64,000 nt of DNA from positions 5,779,141 through 5,843,140 of the forward strand of contig NZ_CP016616.1 of NCBI RefSeq assembly GCF_002741015.1, in the 5' to 3' direction. The first letter of the stretch is position 1; every line of letters starts with the position of its first letter. Origin of the DNA: Microvirga ossetica (lineage in GTDB: Bacteria; Pseudomonadota; Alphaproteobacteria; Rhizobiales; Beijerinckiaceae). The position numbers were made by a program, and so were the translations under genes. Below the pieces are notes generated by a model. The model worked only from the letters and a program-made list of their open reading frames with translations. It was not told the DNA's origin and searched no databases. Shown here one piece after another: positions 51,335-61,018 of the stretch.

Positions 51335-52555
51335 CTAACGACCGGACTCTGTCCTGCCCGACGCAGCGACCAATCCGAAAGCTGCCAATCCGAGCAGCGA
51401 GCAGACGGTCATGATGGCGATGAGCGGCCACACCGTGGTGCTCAGCATCGAACCGACGATGGGAGCGACGAGGGCTCCGAAGCCGATCTGGAGGCTCCCC
51501 GACAGCCCGGCGGCCGCCCCCGCGGCATCGGGCTTCACGCTGACGGCGCCTGCAATCCCGTTCGGAAGGACCAATCCGTTCGCCACGCCGATCAGAAACA
51601 TCGGCGCGAACAGGGCGAGGGGGTGATTGAGCCCGAGGGCGAATGCCGCGGCCATGGTGCCGACGCCGACGAGGCCGATCAGCATGCCTGTCAAAAGCAT
51701 GCGGTTCTGCCCGGCTGTGACGGCGAAGCGGGCGGTGATGAAGTTGCCGAGGATGTAGCCGCACGGCACGAGAGCGAAAAAGAAGCCGTATTCCGCAGGG
51801 CTTCGCCCCATGATCTCGATCATGACATAGGGCGCTCCGGCGAGGAATGAGAAGAACATGGCCGAGATGAAGCTCGTCGCGAGCGTGTAGCCCCAGAAAA
51901 GGCGAGAGCGGAAGAGCGCCCGATAATTTTGCAGAAGTTGAGCCTTGTCGCCAGCCGAGCCTCGGTTCCTGTTCGTCTCCGAGAGTTGCAATGCTGCGAA
52001 GAGGAGGGCCAGCGCTCCGAACACCACCAGGAAGGCGAAGGAAGCGCGCCAGCCGTAGAATGTATCGAGCACGCCGCCGATCGTCGGCGCGATCATCGGC
52101 GCCACCGCCATGCCCATCGTCACATAGCCGATCATGCTCGCGACCTGATCGCGCCCGTATAAATCGCGAACGATGGCCCGGCTCAAAGTGATGCCCGCAC
52201 AGCCGCCCATGGCCTGCACGACACGACCGAAGATCAGGACGCTCACGTTCTGCGCCGTGAGACAGATCAGTGACCCGGCGACGAAGATGCTGAGGCCGGT
52301 CAGCAGCACCGGGCGCCGCCCGAATCGATCGGACAGCGGCCCGATGATCAATTGGCCGATTGCCATGGCGGCGAGATAGAGGGACAGGGTCAGCTGGACC
52401 GTGCTGAAATCGACCCCTAGCGCCCGCGCCATTCCGGGCATCGAAGGCAGGTACATGTTGATGCCGAGCGGGCTCACGGCCGAAACGGCGATGAGAAGGG
52501 CGATGAAAGATGGCTTGGCGATCGGCTGCGCAGACGTTGCGGTCGTGGTGGTCAT
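51335..52555 (-). CDS. Bcr/CflA family multidrug efflux MFS transporter
   Basis: 406 residues with about 12 membrane segments. The Bcr/CflA (DHA1) pattern is clear: INMYLPSMPGMARALG in the first loop, QLIIGPLSDRFGRRPVLL as motif A, RVVQAMGGCAGITLSRAIVRDLYG, and APTIGGVLDTFYGWRASF as the antiporter motif C region. Likely drug/proton antiport. The start MTTTTATSAQP is an ATG; a longer frame upstream has no supporting motif. No regulator is adjacent. Repeats flank it on both sides. Confidence 0.9.
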   Translation of the reverse strand: MTTTTATSAQPIAKPSFIALLIAVSAVSPLGINMYLPSMPGMARALGVDFSTVQLTLSLYLAAMAIGQLIIGPLSDRFGRRPVLLTGLSIFVAGSLICLTAQNVSVLIFGRVVQAMGGCAGITLSRAIVRDLYGRDQVASMIGYVTMGMAVAPMIAPTIGGVLDTFYGWRASFAFLVVFGALALLFAALQLSETNRNRGSAGDKAQLLQNYRALFRSRLFWGYTLATSFISAMFFSFLAGAPYVMIEIMGRSPAEYGFFFALVPCGYILGNFITARFAVTAGQNRMLLTGMLIGLVGVGTMAAAFALGLNHPLALFAPMFLIGVANGLVLPNGIAGAVSVKPDAAGAAAGLSGSLQIGFGALVAPIVGSMLSTTVWPLIAIMTVCSLLGLAAFGLVAASGRTESGR

Positions 52556-52753
52556 GTGTCCGGATTATCCAGGTAGGGCAACCGACGGCCAGCAGAAAGC
52601 GACAGTCTCGAGATCCATCCCTGCCGCCCAACCTAGCCGGAATGGGAAGCAATGCTAGGCATTGAGCTGTCCGAAAGACGCAGAGCCGCCATGTGTTGCC
52701 GGAGGGAGCGCAAGCGCTTTCCTGAGTTCGGCCAAGATCGAGCGACAGCCTCC

Positions 52754-52862
52754 GTGTCATCCCCGGCGATCCGCAAGGACGGGGGAGGGATCCGTGGCGT
52801 TGCGCTCGTGCATGGGCTCCCTACTCTCCGATGGCTGCGCCATCTCCGGCCGGGAATAACAC
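52754..52862. repeat. Long inverted repeat, family B copy 4
   Basis: GTGTCATCCCCGGCG on the left and CCGGGAATAACAC on the right; one base differs from perfect pairing at the ends. It is near identical in plan to copy 3. It sits in the gap behind the divergent start of the Bcr/CflA gene. Between it and that gene (52556-52753) I see no gene. Confidence 0.65.
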
Positions 52863-52883
52863 TGACGGTTCGCCTCACCCTCT

Positions 52884-52978
52884 CACGTCATCACCGGCCT
52901 TGTGCCGGTAATCCCGATCGTCTGAGGCGCCGCGCTTGTCCGTATCGGGATGGCTGGCACGAGGCCGGCCATGACGTG
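52884..52978. repeat. Paired-palindrome repeat, family A copy 5
   Basis: CACGTCAT and ATGACGTG are perfect ends. Inside, the hairpin ATCACCGGCCTTGTGCCGGT is followed by a spacer and the hairpin ATGGCTGGC...GCCGGCCAT, in the same order as copy 1. It lies 22 bp after a family B element, forming a compound repeat block. Confidence 0.8.
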
Positions 52979-53039
52979 GGAGGGTGACAGGAGGGGGTGA
53001 GCGGAAGAGCGCGGGCAACGTTATGTTCTCACTTTGTTC

Positions 53040-53068
53040 TTGACAATAGTCCCAACCTCGGCTATACC
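53040..53068 (+). promoter_or_regulatory. Strong consensus-like promoter upstream of lipA
   Basis: TTGACA, 17 bases, TATACC: the -35 box is perfect and the -10 box matches four of six. Transcription would start near 53075, about 470 bp before lipA. It is the clearest vegetative-type promoter I noticed in the window. Confidence 0.65.
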
Positions 53069-53074
53069 CTTGCC

Positions 53075-53275
53075 TAAGATCTGCTCCTGACGAGGGGCGC
53101 GCTCGCGAGGCGTCGCAGTGTGGGAGCAGGCACGGTCCCGTGACAGGTCTCGCACCCCTGTCGACGGGAGGCCCAGGCTGCGTGCCGCTGAATAGGGATT
53201 GGTCCCAGGCCCCCGCTGACGTTGCGGTTCCCGCCTGGCGCAGTCACTGAGCCGGCACCGCCTGTCCGCCTAAAA
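53075..53275 (+). ncRNA. Candidate structured RNA or long lipA leader
   Basis: The stretch after the promoter folds by eye into stacked helices. Hairpin 1 is CTGCTCC (53081) with GGAGCAG (53123), with GACG/CGTC inside. An irregular rod follows: GGCACG (53129) with CGTGCC (53181), TCCCGT (53136) with ACGGGA (53164), ACAGG (53143) with CCTGT (53157). A further GGGA-TTGG-TCCC stem comes after. No open frame with plausible coding is present. I find none of the motifs I know for tmRNA, SRP RNA or RNase P RNA. It may be a free small RNA or the 5' leader of lipA; the 3' end is not marked by a T-tract. Confidence 0.4.
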
Positions 53276-53370
53276 AAGCCGTGCGCGAAGCGGCCTCCCG
53301 GCTCTTCCATCATCACCATGCATCATCGAGCCGGGCCGCCCTTCGCGCCACCCTCGATCGCACCAAAAGG

Positions 53371-53393
53371 CTCGGAGCCCGAAAGGCTCCGGG
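53371..53393 (+). other. Hairpin in the lipA upstream region
   Basis: CTCGGAGCC and GGCTCCGGG pair over 9 bp (one G-T wobble) around CGAAA, with no T-tract. It may mark the 3' end of the structured region or a processing site. Sequence on either side (53276-53503) shows no gene. Confidence 0.4.
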
Positions 53394-53503
53394 CCCACAG
53401 GTGCTCCCTATGCCGGACCTGAAGTCGTTCGCAGGGAAAGGCTGCCCCGCCATCTGAGCATTTGCGAATGGGCACCGAAAGTCTTAAATCAGCGGCACGT
53501 CAG

Positions 53504-53522
53504 GAAGGGACGGGTTCCCTTC
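53504..53522 (+). promoter_or_regulatory. Hairpin just before lipA
   Basis: GAAGGGA-CGGGT-TCCCTTC, a perfect 7-bp stem, ends 20 bases before the lipA ATG. CAAGGGTTTT follows, in which AAGGG may be the ribosome site. The stem could affect translation start. Confidence 0.4.
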
Positions 53523-53542
53523 GCCTCAAGGGTTTTAGCTTC

Positions 53543-54502
53543 ATGGCCGTCGTTCTCGACCTGCTGAACAAGGATCAACGCCCCCGTCATCCGGAAAAGG
53601 CGCATCGGCCCGATCAGCCCGTTCAGCAGCGCAAGCCCGACTGGATCCGCGTCAAGGCTCCCGGCTCGCCCAAATGGGCCGAGACCAACCGGATCGTGCG
53701 CGAGAACAAGCTCGTGACGGTCTGCGAGGAGGCGGGCTGCCCCAATATCGGCGAGTGTTGGGAGAAGAAGCACGCCACGTTCATGATCATGGGCGACACC
53801 TGCACCCGGGCCTGCGCCTTCTGCAACGTGAAGACCGGCCTGCCGCAGGCGCTCGATCCGAACGAGCCCGAAAGCGTCGCCAAGGCGGTGGAGAAGCTCG
53901 GTCTCGAGCACGTGGTCATCACCTCGGTCGACCGCGACGACCTCACTGATGGCGGCGCGCAGCATTTCGCCGACGTGATCCACGCGATCCGCGCCCGCTC
54001 GCCGAAGACCACCATCGAGATCCTGACGCCCGACTTCCTGAGAAAGCCCGGCGCCCTCGAGATCGTGGTGGCGGCCAAGCCCGACGTGTTCAACCACAAC
54101 CTCGAAACGGTGCCGTCCAAGTACCTGAAGGTCCGCCCCGGCGCGCGTTATTTCCACTCCATCCGCCTGCTGCAGCAGGTGAAGGAGATCGATCCGACCA
54201 TCTTCACCAAGTCCGGCATCATGGTCGGGCTCGGCGAGGAGCGGAACGAGGTGCTTCAGCTCATGGACGACCTGCGCTCGGGCGATGTGGATTTCATGAC
54301 CATCGGCCAGTACCTCCAGCCGACGAAGAAGCACCATCAGGTGATCCGCTTCGTAACGCCGGACGAGTTCAAGGCCTACGAAACCACCGCCTATGCCAAG
54401 GGTTTCCTTCTCGTCTCCTCGAGCCCGCTGACACGTTCCTCGCATCATGCGGGCGAGGATTTTGCCAAGCTGAAGGCGGCTCGTCTGGCGAAGCTCGGCT
54501 GA
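53543..54502 (+). CDS. lipA: Lipoyl synthase
   Basis: Radical-SAM enzyme that inserts two sulfurs into octanoyl groups on lipoyl domains. 319 residues. The auxiliary cluster ligands are Cys61, Cys66 and Cys72 ([12 protein letters not shown]), the radical-SAM ligands Cys87, Cys91 and Cys94 (CTRACAFC), and the late conserved serine is in LTRSSHHA. The ATG chosen begins MAVVLDLL; an in-frame ATG 27 codons upstream is not supported by family length. Its targets include PdhB and PdhC encoded 5-8 kb upstream. Confidence 0.97.
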   Translation: MAVVLDLLNKDQRPRHPEKAHRPDQPVQQRKPDWIRVKAPGSPKWAETNRIVRENKLVTVCEEAGCPNIGECWEKKHATFMIMGDTCTRACAFCNVKTGLPQALDPNEPESVAKAVEKLGLEHVVITSVDRDDLTDGGAQHFADVIHAIRARSPKTTIEILTPDFLRKPGALEIVVAAKPDVFNHNLETVPSKYLKVRPGARYFHSIRLLQQVKEIDPTIFTKSGIMVGLGEERNEVLQLMDDLRSGDVDFMTIGQYLQPTKKHHQVIRFVTPDEFKAYETTAYAKGFLLVSSSPLTRSSHHAGEDFAKLKAARLAKLG

Positions 54503-54526
54503 CACTGAGCAGGTTTTGGACGCAGC

Positions 54527-55051
54527 ATGCAGCGCATACTGGTCATCGGCAGCCCGGGCGCGGGCAAGAGCACCCTGGCAAGCCGCATCGCCGGGCGCCT
54601 CGGCCTGCCGCCGATCCATCTCGACCACGAGTATTTCGGGACCGGCTGGGCCGTTCCGTCCAAGGCCGAATGGCGGGAGCGGGTGAGGGCGCTCGCTGCC
54701 CGCCCGTCCTGGGTCATGGACGGCAACTACGCCAGCACCTTCGACATCCGCGTGCCCCGGGCGACCGCGATAGTCTGGCTCGACCTGCCGCGCTGGCAAT
54801 GTCTCGCGAGCGTGCTGTGGCGGGTCGCCAGGAATTACGGCCGGGTCAGGCCCGATCTCGGCCCGGACTGCATCGAGCGTTTCGATTGGTCTTTCATGCG
54901 CTGGATCTGGTCCTATCCGGCGAAGATGCGGCCGAAGACGGCCCGCATGCTGCAGCGCCTGCGGCCCGACCAGCGCGTCTACGTCCTGCGCTCCCGGTTG
55001 GAGATCGCAGCCCTCGAGGCCGAATTGTCCACCCTCAGAGAGGCCGCCTGA
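54527..55051 (+). CDS. P-loop kinase-like protein (adenylate-kinase-like)
   Basis: 174 residues. Walker A GSPGAGKST occupies residues 8-16. LPPIHLDHEYF and WVMDGNYAST are the features of the small P-loop group once named after the DNA-topology modulator FlaR. Basic helices rich in arginine and tryptophan fill the C-terminal half (MRWIWSYPAKMRPKTARML). The substrate is not known; a nucleotide or small-molecule kinase is likely. It lies 24 bp after lipA and 3 bp before the RatA-like gene, so the three are likely one unit. Confidence 0.8.
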   Translation: MQRILVIGSPGAGKSTLASRIAGRLGLPPIHLDHEYFGTGWAVPSKAEWRERVRALAARPSWVMDGNYASTFDIRVPRATAIVWLDLPRWQCLASVLWRVARNYGRVRPDLGPDCIERFDWSFMRWIWSYPAKMRPKTARMLQRLRPDQRVYVLRSRLEIAALEAELSTLREAA

Positions 55052-55054
55052 CCG

Positions 55055-55531
55055 ATGCCGACCTTTCGCACCAACCGGACCGTGAAGCATACGCCGGAGC
55101 AGATGTTCGCCCTCGTCGCCGATGTGGAGCGCTACCCCGAGTTTCTGCCGCTGTGCGAGGATCTGCGCATCATCCGCCGGGTTCAGAGCGGGGAGGGAAT
55201 CGAGAGCCTCGTCGCCTCCATGTCGGTCGGCTACAAGGCCATCAACGAAACTTTCACGACCCGCGTGACCCTCGACGATCCGCGCCGGAAGATCACGGTC
55301 GAGTACGTCGACGGGCCGTTCAAGTATCTCGAAAACCGCTGGACCTTCCGCGAGGTGCCCGGCGGCTGCGAGGTCGATTTCTACATCAACTACGAGTTCA
55401 AGAGCTTCGCCCTCGGCCTGCTCATGGGCAGCGTCTTCGACAAGGCTTTCCGCAAGTTCACGGAAGCCTTCGAGGAACGCGCCGATGCGATCTACGGAGG
55501 TCCCTCGAAGGCCCAGCAGGCACGGGCCTAG
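55055..55531 (+). CDS. RatA/Coq10-like START-domain protein
   Basis: 158-residue SRPBCC/START-fold protein. HTPEQMFALVADVERYPEFL at the N terminus is the family signature, followed by VGYKAINETFTTRVTL and VDFYINYEFKSFALG. Annotations often call such genes RatA toxins, but in alphaproteobacteria they are closer to Coq10, which binds ubiquinone and supports respiration. No RnfH (RatB) partner lies next door, which fits Coq10 better than a toxin. Its end overlaps the end of the convergent cinA by 4 bp. Confidence 0.85.
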   Translation: MPTFRTNRTVKHTPEQMFALVADVERYPEFLPLCEDLRIIRRVQSGEGIESLVASMSVGYKAINETFTTRVTLDDPRRKITVEYVDGPFKYLENRWTFREVPGGCEVDFYINYEFKSFALGLLMGSVFDKAFRKFTEAFEERADAIYGGPSKAQQARA

Positions 55532-56016
55532 GCGAGGGCCTGTTCCAGCAGGGACAGCGCATCCTCCACGGCCCGGCGGCGTACGGTCTCCCGCCCGAGA
55601 TCGCCGTAGCGCCGCTCCAGGTGGACCGTCGCCGAGCCTTTTCGCGCCAGCCCGAAATGGACGAGCCCGACAGGCTTCGTCGCCGTCCCGCCGGTGGGTC
55701 CCGCAACCCCGGTGATGCCCACCGTCACATCCGCTCGGGAATGGGTGAGCGCTCCCTCCGCCATGGCGCGGGCGACCGGCTCGCTGACGGCGCCGTGGGC
55801 GGCGATCAGATCGGCCGGAACGCCGACCAGATCGGTCTTGGCCTCGTTGGAATAGGTCACGAACCCGCGCTCGACCACGGCCGATGAGCCGGAGATTTCC
55901 GTCAGCAGGGCGGCCACGAGACCGCCGGTGCAGGATTCTGCCGTCGCGATCTTAAGGCCTTTCGCCTTGTAGGCATCGAGCAGCGCGGCGGCGCGGTCCT
56001 TCATCTCGGGCGTCAT
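55528..56016 (-). CDS. CinA C-terminal domain protein (nicotinamide-nucleotide amidase type)
   Basis: 162-residue stand-alone CinA-C domain. The features [32 protein letters not shown] and [18 protein letters not shown] are diagnostic. Homologous PncC proteins deamidate nicotinamide mononucleotide in NAD recycling; the N-terminal MoCF-like domain of full CinA is absent. It overlaps ispDF by 4 bp (ATGA) and is co-transcribed with it leftward. Confidence 0.92.
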   Translation of the reverse strand: MTPEMKDRAAALLDAYKAKGLKIATAESCTGGLVAALLTEISGSSAVVERGFVTYSNEAKTDLVGVPADLIAAHGAVSEPVARAMAEGALTHSRADVTVGITGVAGPTGGTATKPVGLVHFGLARKGSATVHLERRYGDLGRETVRRRAVEDALSLLEQALA

Positions 56017-57206
56017 GAATTGTCCTCCGGCAGGCGGATCGTCGCAGCCGCCTGGGCGGCGATACCCTCGGATCGGCCGGTGAAGCCGAGCTTCTCCGTG
56101 GTCGTGGCTTTCAGCGAGACCTGATCGACGCGAAGCCCTGCGATCTCGGCGATGCGCTGGCGCATTACGTCCCGGTGCGGGCCCAGTTTCGGCCTCTCGC
56201 AGAGCAGGGTGGCGTCGAGATGATCGACGATCCCGCCGCGCTTGCGGACGAGGGCGACGGCATAGGCCAGGAATCGGTCGGAGGAGGCGCCGCGCCATTG
56301 CGGGTCGCTCGGCGGGAAATGCGTCCCGATATCGCCATCGGCCAAGGCGCCGAGAATCGCGTCGGTCAGGGCATGCAGGATCACGTCACCGTCCGAATGG
56401 GCGACGATGCCGCGGTCATGCGGAACGCTCACCCCCCCGAGCCACACATGATCGCCATCGCCGAAGGCGTGCACATCGAAGCCTGTGCCGAGGCGGGTCA
56501 CATAGGTCATCGTCTCGCCTTTCATGCGCCGCTCCGCCTCCGCGAAATCGGCCGGATGGGTGAGCTTAATGTTGCCGGGATCGCCCTCGAACACATGCAC
56601 CGGCAGACCGGCCCTTTCGATGAGAGCGCCGTCGTCGGTGAAAGTCGGGAGATTCGCGGCAGCAGCCCGGCGATGTGCTTCGAGCAGGAGCGGAAAGCGG
56701 AAGGCCTGCGGAGTCTGCACCGCCCGAAGCTCCGACCGGTCGGGGGTGGACATAACCTGCGACCGTTCACCGACCACCTTGATCGTATCGGTCACGGGCG
56801 TTCCCGGAACGGCTGAGCCCCAGCGCTCCGCGGCCTGGATCGCGCGGTCGATCAAATCGGGGCCGGCGAAGGGGCGGGCGGCATCGTGAATCAGGACGAT
56901 ATCAGGGGCGACGTCCACCAACGCCTCGAGCCCGCTGCGCACCGAATCCTGTCTCGTCTTGCCGCCATGGACGCATGGCAGAACTGTCGATGAGGCGTCT
57001 GGTAAGGCCGAAAGGGTTGCTTCATACAGATCCCGGTCGTCGGGATGGATCACCACGATGGTCTTGCCGATGCGAGGGTGCGCGACGAACGCCGCGAGCG
57101 TCCTGGCAAGAACCGGTCGGCCCTGGAGCGGTCGGTACTGTTTCGGGATTCCTTGCCCGACTCTCGATCCACGGCCTGCAGCAACGATGAGGGCGGCAAC
57201 TGACAT
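56013..57206 (-). CDS. ispDF: Bifunctional IspD/IspF
   Basis: Combines two steps of the methylerythritol phosphate pathway: cytidylyl transfer (IspD) and cyclodiphosphate formation (IspF). From the ATG chosen it has 397 residues. The IspD part begins [20 protein letters not shown] and includes IHDAARPF and AVQTPQAF. The IspF part begins near residue 232 with [13 protein letters not shown], and [17 protein letters not shown] carries metal ligands. The fusion is typical of alphaproteobacteria. A TTG 18 codons upstream is an alternative start. It is divergent from dusB, 108 bp away. Confidence 0.96.
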   Translation of the reverse strand: MSVAALIVAAGRGSRVGQGIPKQYRPLQGRPVLARTLAAFVAHPRIGKTIVVIHPDDRDLYEATLSALPDASSTVLPCVHGGKTRQDSVRSGLEALVDVAPDIVLIHDAARPFAGPDLIDRAIQAAERWGSAVPGTPVTDTIKVVGERSQVMSTPDRSELRAVQTPQAFRFPLLLEAHRRAAAANLPTFTDDGALIERAGLPVHVFEGDPGNIKLTHPADFAEAERRMKGETMTYVTRLGTGFDVHAFGDGDHVWLGGVSVPHDRGIVAHSDGDVILHALTDAILGALADGDIGTHFPPSDPQWRGASSDRFLAYAVALVRKRGGIVDHLDATLLCERPKLGPHRDVMRQRIAEIAGLRVDQVSLKATTTEKLGFTGRSEGIAAQAAATIRLPEDNS

Positions 57207-57314
57207 CCGGGCGCTCTTTTCAACGAATGCTCTCCTAAGCGTGACTTCGCGAGAAGGCAAATCCCTGTGAGAGGGGCTTGCGCGAGGACGTGAAATGGCT
57301 ATTGATTAGGCACA

Positions 57315-58334
57315 ATGAGTTTTGACCAAAAATTAGGCGTGGGCAGCTTCAGCATCGGTCCATTACGGGTCGAATCGCCGGCAATCCTCGCGCCTCTCTC
57401 GGGCGTCACGGATGTCGCCTACCGCCGGATCGTCAAGCGTCTGGGCGCAGGCCTCGTCGTTTCCGAGATGGTTGCGTCCGACGAACTTGTCCAGGGTTCG
57501 GAGGAGGCCCAGCTGAGGGCGGAAGGGACGGGCATCGAACCGCATGTCGTCCAGCTCGCCGGCTGCGAGCCGCGCTGGATGGCGGAGGCGGCTCGCGTCG
57601 CCGAGGCGGCCGGCGCCCGGATCATCGACATCAACATGGGCTGCCCGGCGAAGCGCGTCATCGGCGGCTATGCCGGCTCGGCCCTCATGCGCGACCTCGA
57701 CCACGCCGCCCGTCTCATCGAGGCCACTGTAGAGGCGGCGAGCGTTCCCGTGACCGTCAAGATGCGGCTCGGCTGGGATCACGATACGATCAACGCACCT
57801 GAACTCGCGCGCCGGGCTCAAGGACTCGGCGTCAAGGCGGTCACCGTCCACGGCCGCACGCGGCAGCAGTTCTACAAGGGCAAAGCCGACTGGACTGCCA
57901 TCGCAGCGGTCGTTAAGGCGGTCGACATCCCGGTCATCGCCAATGGCGATGTCGGGTCCCTCGCGGACGCACGGCATTGCCTGCGCGCTTCGGGGGCGAG
58001 CGCGGTGATGATCGGCCGTTCGGCCGTGGGTCGGCCCTGGCTCGTCGGACAGGTCGGCGCCGCGCTCCAGGGCATGACGATCCCCGATCCTGAACCGGAG
58101 GAGATGATCGAGATCGCCGTCGAGCACTATGAAGGCCTCCTGTCCCTTTACGGCGAGAAGGTCGGCATCCGCCATGCGCGCAAGCACCTCGCCGCCTATG
58201 CGGATGCGGCCCTGGCTTCCGGTTTTCAGATCCCGGCGGGCGTACGCGCCGCTCTTGTCACGTCGGAGGAGCCGCGGATTGTGACGGCTCTCCTGCGCTC
58301 TCTCTACAGCCGCCAGGACCGCGAGGCAGCATGA
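57315..58334 (+). CDS. dusB: tRNA dihydrouridine synthase (NifR3 type)
   Basis: FMN enzyme that reduces uridines in the D-loop of tRNA. 339 residues. [14 protein letters not shown] at the N terminus, [20 protein letters not shown] with the catalytic cysteine, [18 protein letters not shown] and IANGDVGS are diagnostic. The gene is known as nifR3 in Rhodobacter and Azospirillum, where it also precedes ntrB. It overlaps ntrB by 4 bp (ATGA), so the two are translationally coupled. No clear promoter motif was seen in the 108-bp gap to ispDF. Confidence 0.96.
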   Translation: MSFDQKLGVGSFSIGPLRVESPAILAPLSGVTDVAYRRIVKRLGAGLVVSEMVASDELVQGSEEAQLRAEGTGIEPHVVQLAGCEPRWMAEAARVAEAAGARIIDINMGCPAKRVIGGYAGSALMRDLDHAARLIEATVEAASVPVTVKMRLGWDHDTINAPELARRAQGLGVKAVTVHGRTRQQFYKGKADWTAIAAVVKAVDIPVIANGDVGSLADARHCLRASGASAVMIGRSAVGRPWLVGQVGAALQGMTIPDPEPEEMIEIAVEHYEGLLSLYGEKVGIRHARKHLAAYADAALASGFQIPAGVRAALVTSEEPRIVTALLRSLYSRQDREAA

Positions 58335-59437
58335 CGGCGACGCCCAATCTCAACGACCTCATCATGAACGCGCTGCCGATCCCGATTCTCACCGTCGGGC
58401 CGGAACACCGGATCGTGCATGCGAATTCCGCGGCCGAATCGTTCTTCGAAATGAGCCTGCGCATGATGCTGCGCCAGAAGCTCACGGACTTCATCCCGTT
58501 CGGATCTCCGGTCATGGCGCTCGTCGAAGACGTCCGTCAGCGCGGCTCCAGCGTCAGCGAGCACCGCGTCGATATCGGCAGCCCACGCCTCGGCGCCGAG
58601 CGGATCGTGGACGTGTCCGCATCGCCCCTCGGCGACGACGGCGACAGCGTGATCCTGATGCTGCAGGAGCGGACGATCGCCGACAAGATGAACCGCCAGC
58701 TGACCCATCGCGGCGCGGCGCGCTCGATCACCGCACTGGGCACACTTCTTGCCCACGAGATCAAGAACCCGCTCTCCGGCATCCGTGGTGCGGCGCAGCT
58801 CCTCGAGCAATCGGCAAACGAGGACGACCGGCTGCTCACGCGGCTGATCTGCGACGAGACCGACCGGATCGTGAAGCTCGTGGAACGCATGGAGCTCTTC
58901 GGCGAGGAGCGCCCGGTGGAGCGGGGACCCGTGAACATCCATGGCGTCCTCGATCATGTGAAGCGCCTCGCGCAATCGGGCTTTGCCCGCCACATCCGCT
59001 TCGTCGAGAATTACGATCCGTCGCTTCCCCCAGTGCTCGGCAACAGGGACCAGTTGATCCAGGTCATCCTGAACCTCGTCAAGAACGCGGCCGAGGCCGT
59101 CGGCATCGATGCGCCGGACGGGGAGATCATCCTGTCGACCGCCTTCAGAACCGGCGTACGGCTCCAGGTGCCCGGGTCCCAGGAGCGGGTGAGCCTGCCG
59201 ATCGAGCTGAGCGTCACCGATAACGGTCCCGGCGTTCCTCCGGACCTGATGCGTGAACTCTTCGACCCCTTCGTGACCACCAAGGTTCAAGGCAGCGGCC
59301 TGGGACTTGCGCTCGTTGCGAAGATCGTGGGCGATCACGGCGGCATCGTCGAATGCGAGCCGGCGCCTCGGCGAACCACTTTCCGAATTTTACTGCCCAT
59401 GCACCGCGCGGACGATGGCCGCGGGGCCGATTTGTGA
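58331..59437 (+). CDS. ntrB: Nitrogen regulation sensor kinase NtrB
   Basis: Two-component sensor that phosphorylates or dephosphorylates NtrC according to nitrogen status, through PII protein. 368 residues, no membrane segment. A PAS domain fills residues 1-115 ([20 protein letters not shown]). The phosphorylated His142 is in [18 protein letters not shown]. The ATPase part carries the N box ([12 protein letters not shown]), DNGPGVP and [12 protein letters not shown]. ntrC follows after 10 bp. The frame is fully intact, unlike the genes that follow. Confidence 0.96.
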   Translation: MTATPNLNDLIMNALPIPILTVGPEHRIVHANSAAESFFEMSLRMMLRQKLTDFIPFGSPVMALVEDVRQRGSSVSEHRVDIGSPRLGAERIVDVSASPLGDDGDSVILMLQERTIADKMNRQLTHRGAARSITALGTLLAHEIKNPLSGIRGAAQLLEQSANEDDRLLTRLICDETDRIVKLVERMELFGEERPVERGPVNIHGVLDHVKRLAQSGFARHIRFVENYDPSLPPVLGNRDQLIQVILNLVKNAAEAVGIDAPDGEIILSTAFRTGVRLQVPGSQERVSLPIELSVTDNGPGVPPDLMRELFDPFVTTKVQGSGLGLALVAKIVGDHGGIVECEPAPRRTTFRILLPMHRADDGRGADL

Positions 59438-59447
59438 GACCTGAGAC

Positions 59448-60918
59448 ATGCCTAGCGGACAGATTCTCCTCGCCGACGACGATGCCGCCATCCGAACCGT
59501 CCTGAATCAAGCCCTGTCGCGGGCCGGATATGAGGTCCGCTCGACCAGCAACGCTGCGACTCTCTGGCGCTGGGTGGCTCAGGGAGAGGGCGATCTGGTC
59601 ATCACCGACGTGATGATGCCCGACGAGAACGCCTTCGACCTCCTGCCCCGCATCAAGAAGATGCGCCCGGAGCTGCCGATCATCGTCATGAGCGCCCAGA
59701 ACACGTTCATGACCGCGATCAAGGCCTCGGAGCGCGGCGCCTACGAGTACTTGCCGAAGCCCTTCGACCTGAAGGAGCTTGTGGCCGTGGTCGGACGGGC
59801 GCTCTCGCGTCCCCCGGTCGGTGCCGACCGGCGCCAATCCTTCGCCCGAGAACGAGGATATTCCGCTCGTCGGCCGCTCCCATGCGATGCAGGAGATCTA
59901 CCGCGCTCTCGCCCGCCTGATGCCGACCGATCTCACGGTGATGATCACTGGCGAATCCGGCACCGGCAAGGAACTGGTCGCGAAGGCGCTTCACGATTAC
60001 GGCAAGCGCCGGCAGGGTCCCTTCGTGGCCGTGAACATGGCGGCGATCCCGCGGGAACTCATCGAATCGGAGCTTTTCGGCCACGAGAAGGGAGCGTTCA
60101 CCGGCGCGACCGCCCGCAGCACGGGCCGCTTCGAGCAGGCGGAAGGCGGTACCCTCTTCCTCGACGAGATCGGCGACATGCCCATGGAGGCGCAGACCCG
60201 CCTCCTGCGCGTGCTTCAGCAGGGCGAATACACCACGGTCGGCGGGCGCGTGCCGATCAAGACCAATGTCCGCATCGTGGCTGCGACGAATAAGGATCTG
60301 CGCGTCCTGATCCAGCAGGGCCTCTTCCGCGAGGACCTCTATTTCAGGCTCAACGTGGTTCCCCTGCGCCTTCCGCCGCTGCGGGAGCGCGTCGAGGACC
60401 TCCCGGATCTCGCGCGCCATTTCTTCATGCTGGTCGAGAAGGAAGGGCTTGCCCGCAAGCAGCTCGACGTGGATGCCATGGACAGGCTGAAGCGCTATCG
60501 CTGGCCGGGCAATGTCCGCGAGCTGGAAAACCTCGTGCGGCGCCTGGCTGCGCTCTATCCTCAGGATACGATCACCGGCGCCATCATCGATGCAGAGCTC
60601 GATTCCCAGCCCCTGCTGCCGCCCCAGACGGTCGGTAAAGGCTCCTCGCAATCGTCTCAGCAGGCTTCCGAAGGGCTGTCGGACGCCGTCGAGCGGCACC
60701 TGAACGAGTATTTCTCCGGCTTCCGGGACACGCTGCCGCCTCCGGGCCTCTATCACCGCGTCCTGCGCGAGATCGAGGGGCCTCTGATCGGCGCCGCCCT
60801 TGCCGCCACCCGCGGCAACCAGATCCGGGCCGCGGAGCTTCTCGGCGTCAATCGGAACACCCTACGCAAGAAGGTGCGGGATCTGGAACTCATGGTGGTG
60901 CGGTCCAATCGGGCCTGA
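59448..60918 (+). CDS. ntrC: Nitrogen response regulator NtrC, with one frameshift
   Basis: Sigma-54 enhancer-binding activator of nitrogen-assimilation genes. The receiver domain has its phospho-acceptor Asp54 in VITDVMMPD. After ALSRP the frame changes at a run of five C (59811-59815); removing one C restores a continuous protein into [13 protein letters not shown]. The AAA+ domain shows Walker A GESGTGKE and the sigma-54 contact GAFTGA. The Fis-type DNA-binding end reads [20 protein letters not shown]. All expected domains survive, so the shift is more likely a sequence error than inactivation. Confidence 0.85.
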
Positions 60919-61018
60919 CGTTGCGCCGCTGTAATAATTTGACCACAGTGTTGTGTTGGTGCATCACCCCAGGACAGGGTGCCGATCCGAAGGCACCCGA
61001 TCTCGCGGGGCTTCAGTC

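Noticed and set aside
53075..53275. tmRNA, SRP RNA or RNase P RNA
   Set aside because: No tag-peptide codons, no SRP GGAAG/GCAG core and no RNase P consensus could be found. 6S RNA remains undecided because its sequence is poorly conserved.
55055..55531. RatA toxin of a toxin-antitoxin pair
   Set aside because: No antitoxin-like neighbour or overlap. The context (lipA, cinA) and the START fold fit a Coq10-type protein.
59811..59815. Programmed ribosomal frameshift in ntrC
   Set aside because: A C run lies at the site, but there is no known use of frameshifting in ntrC and the same kind of break recurs about a dozen times in the next 4 kb.
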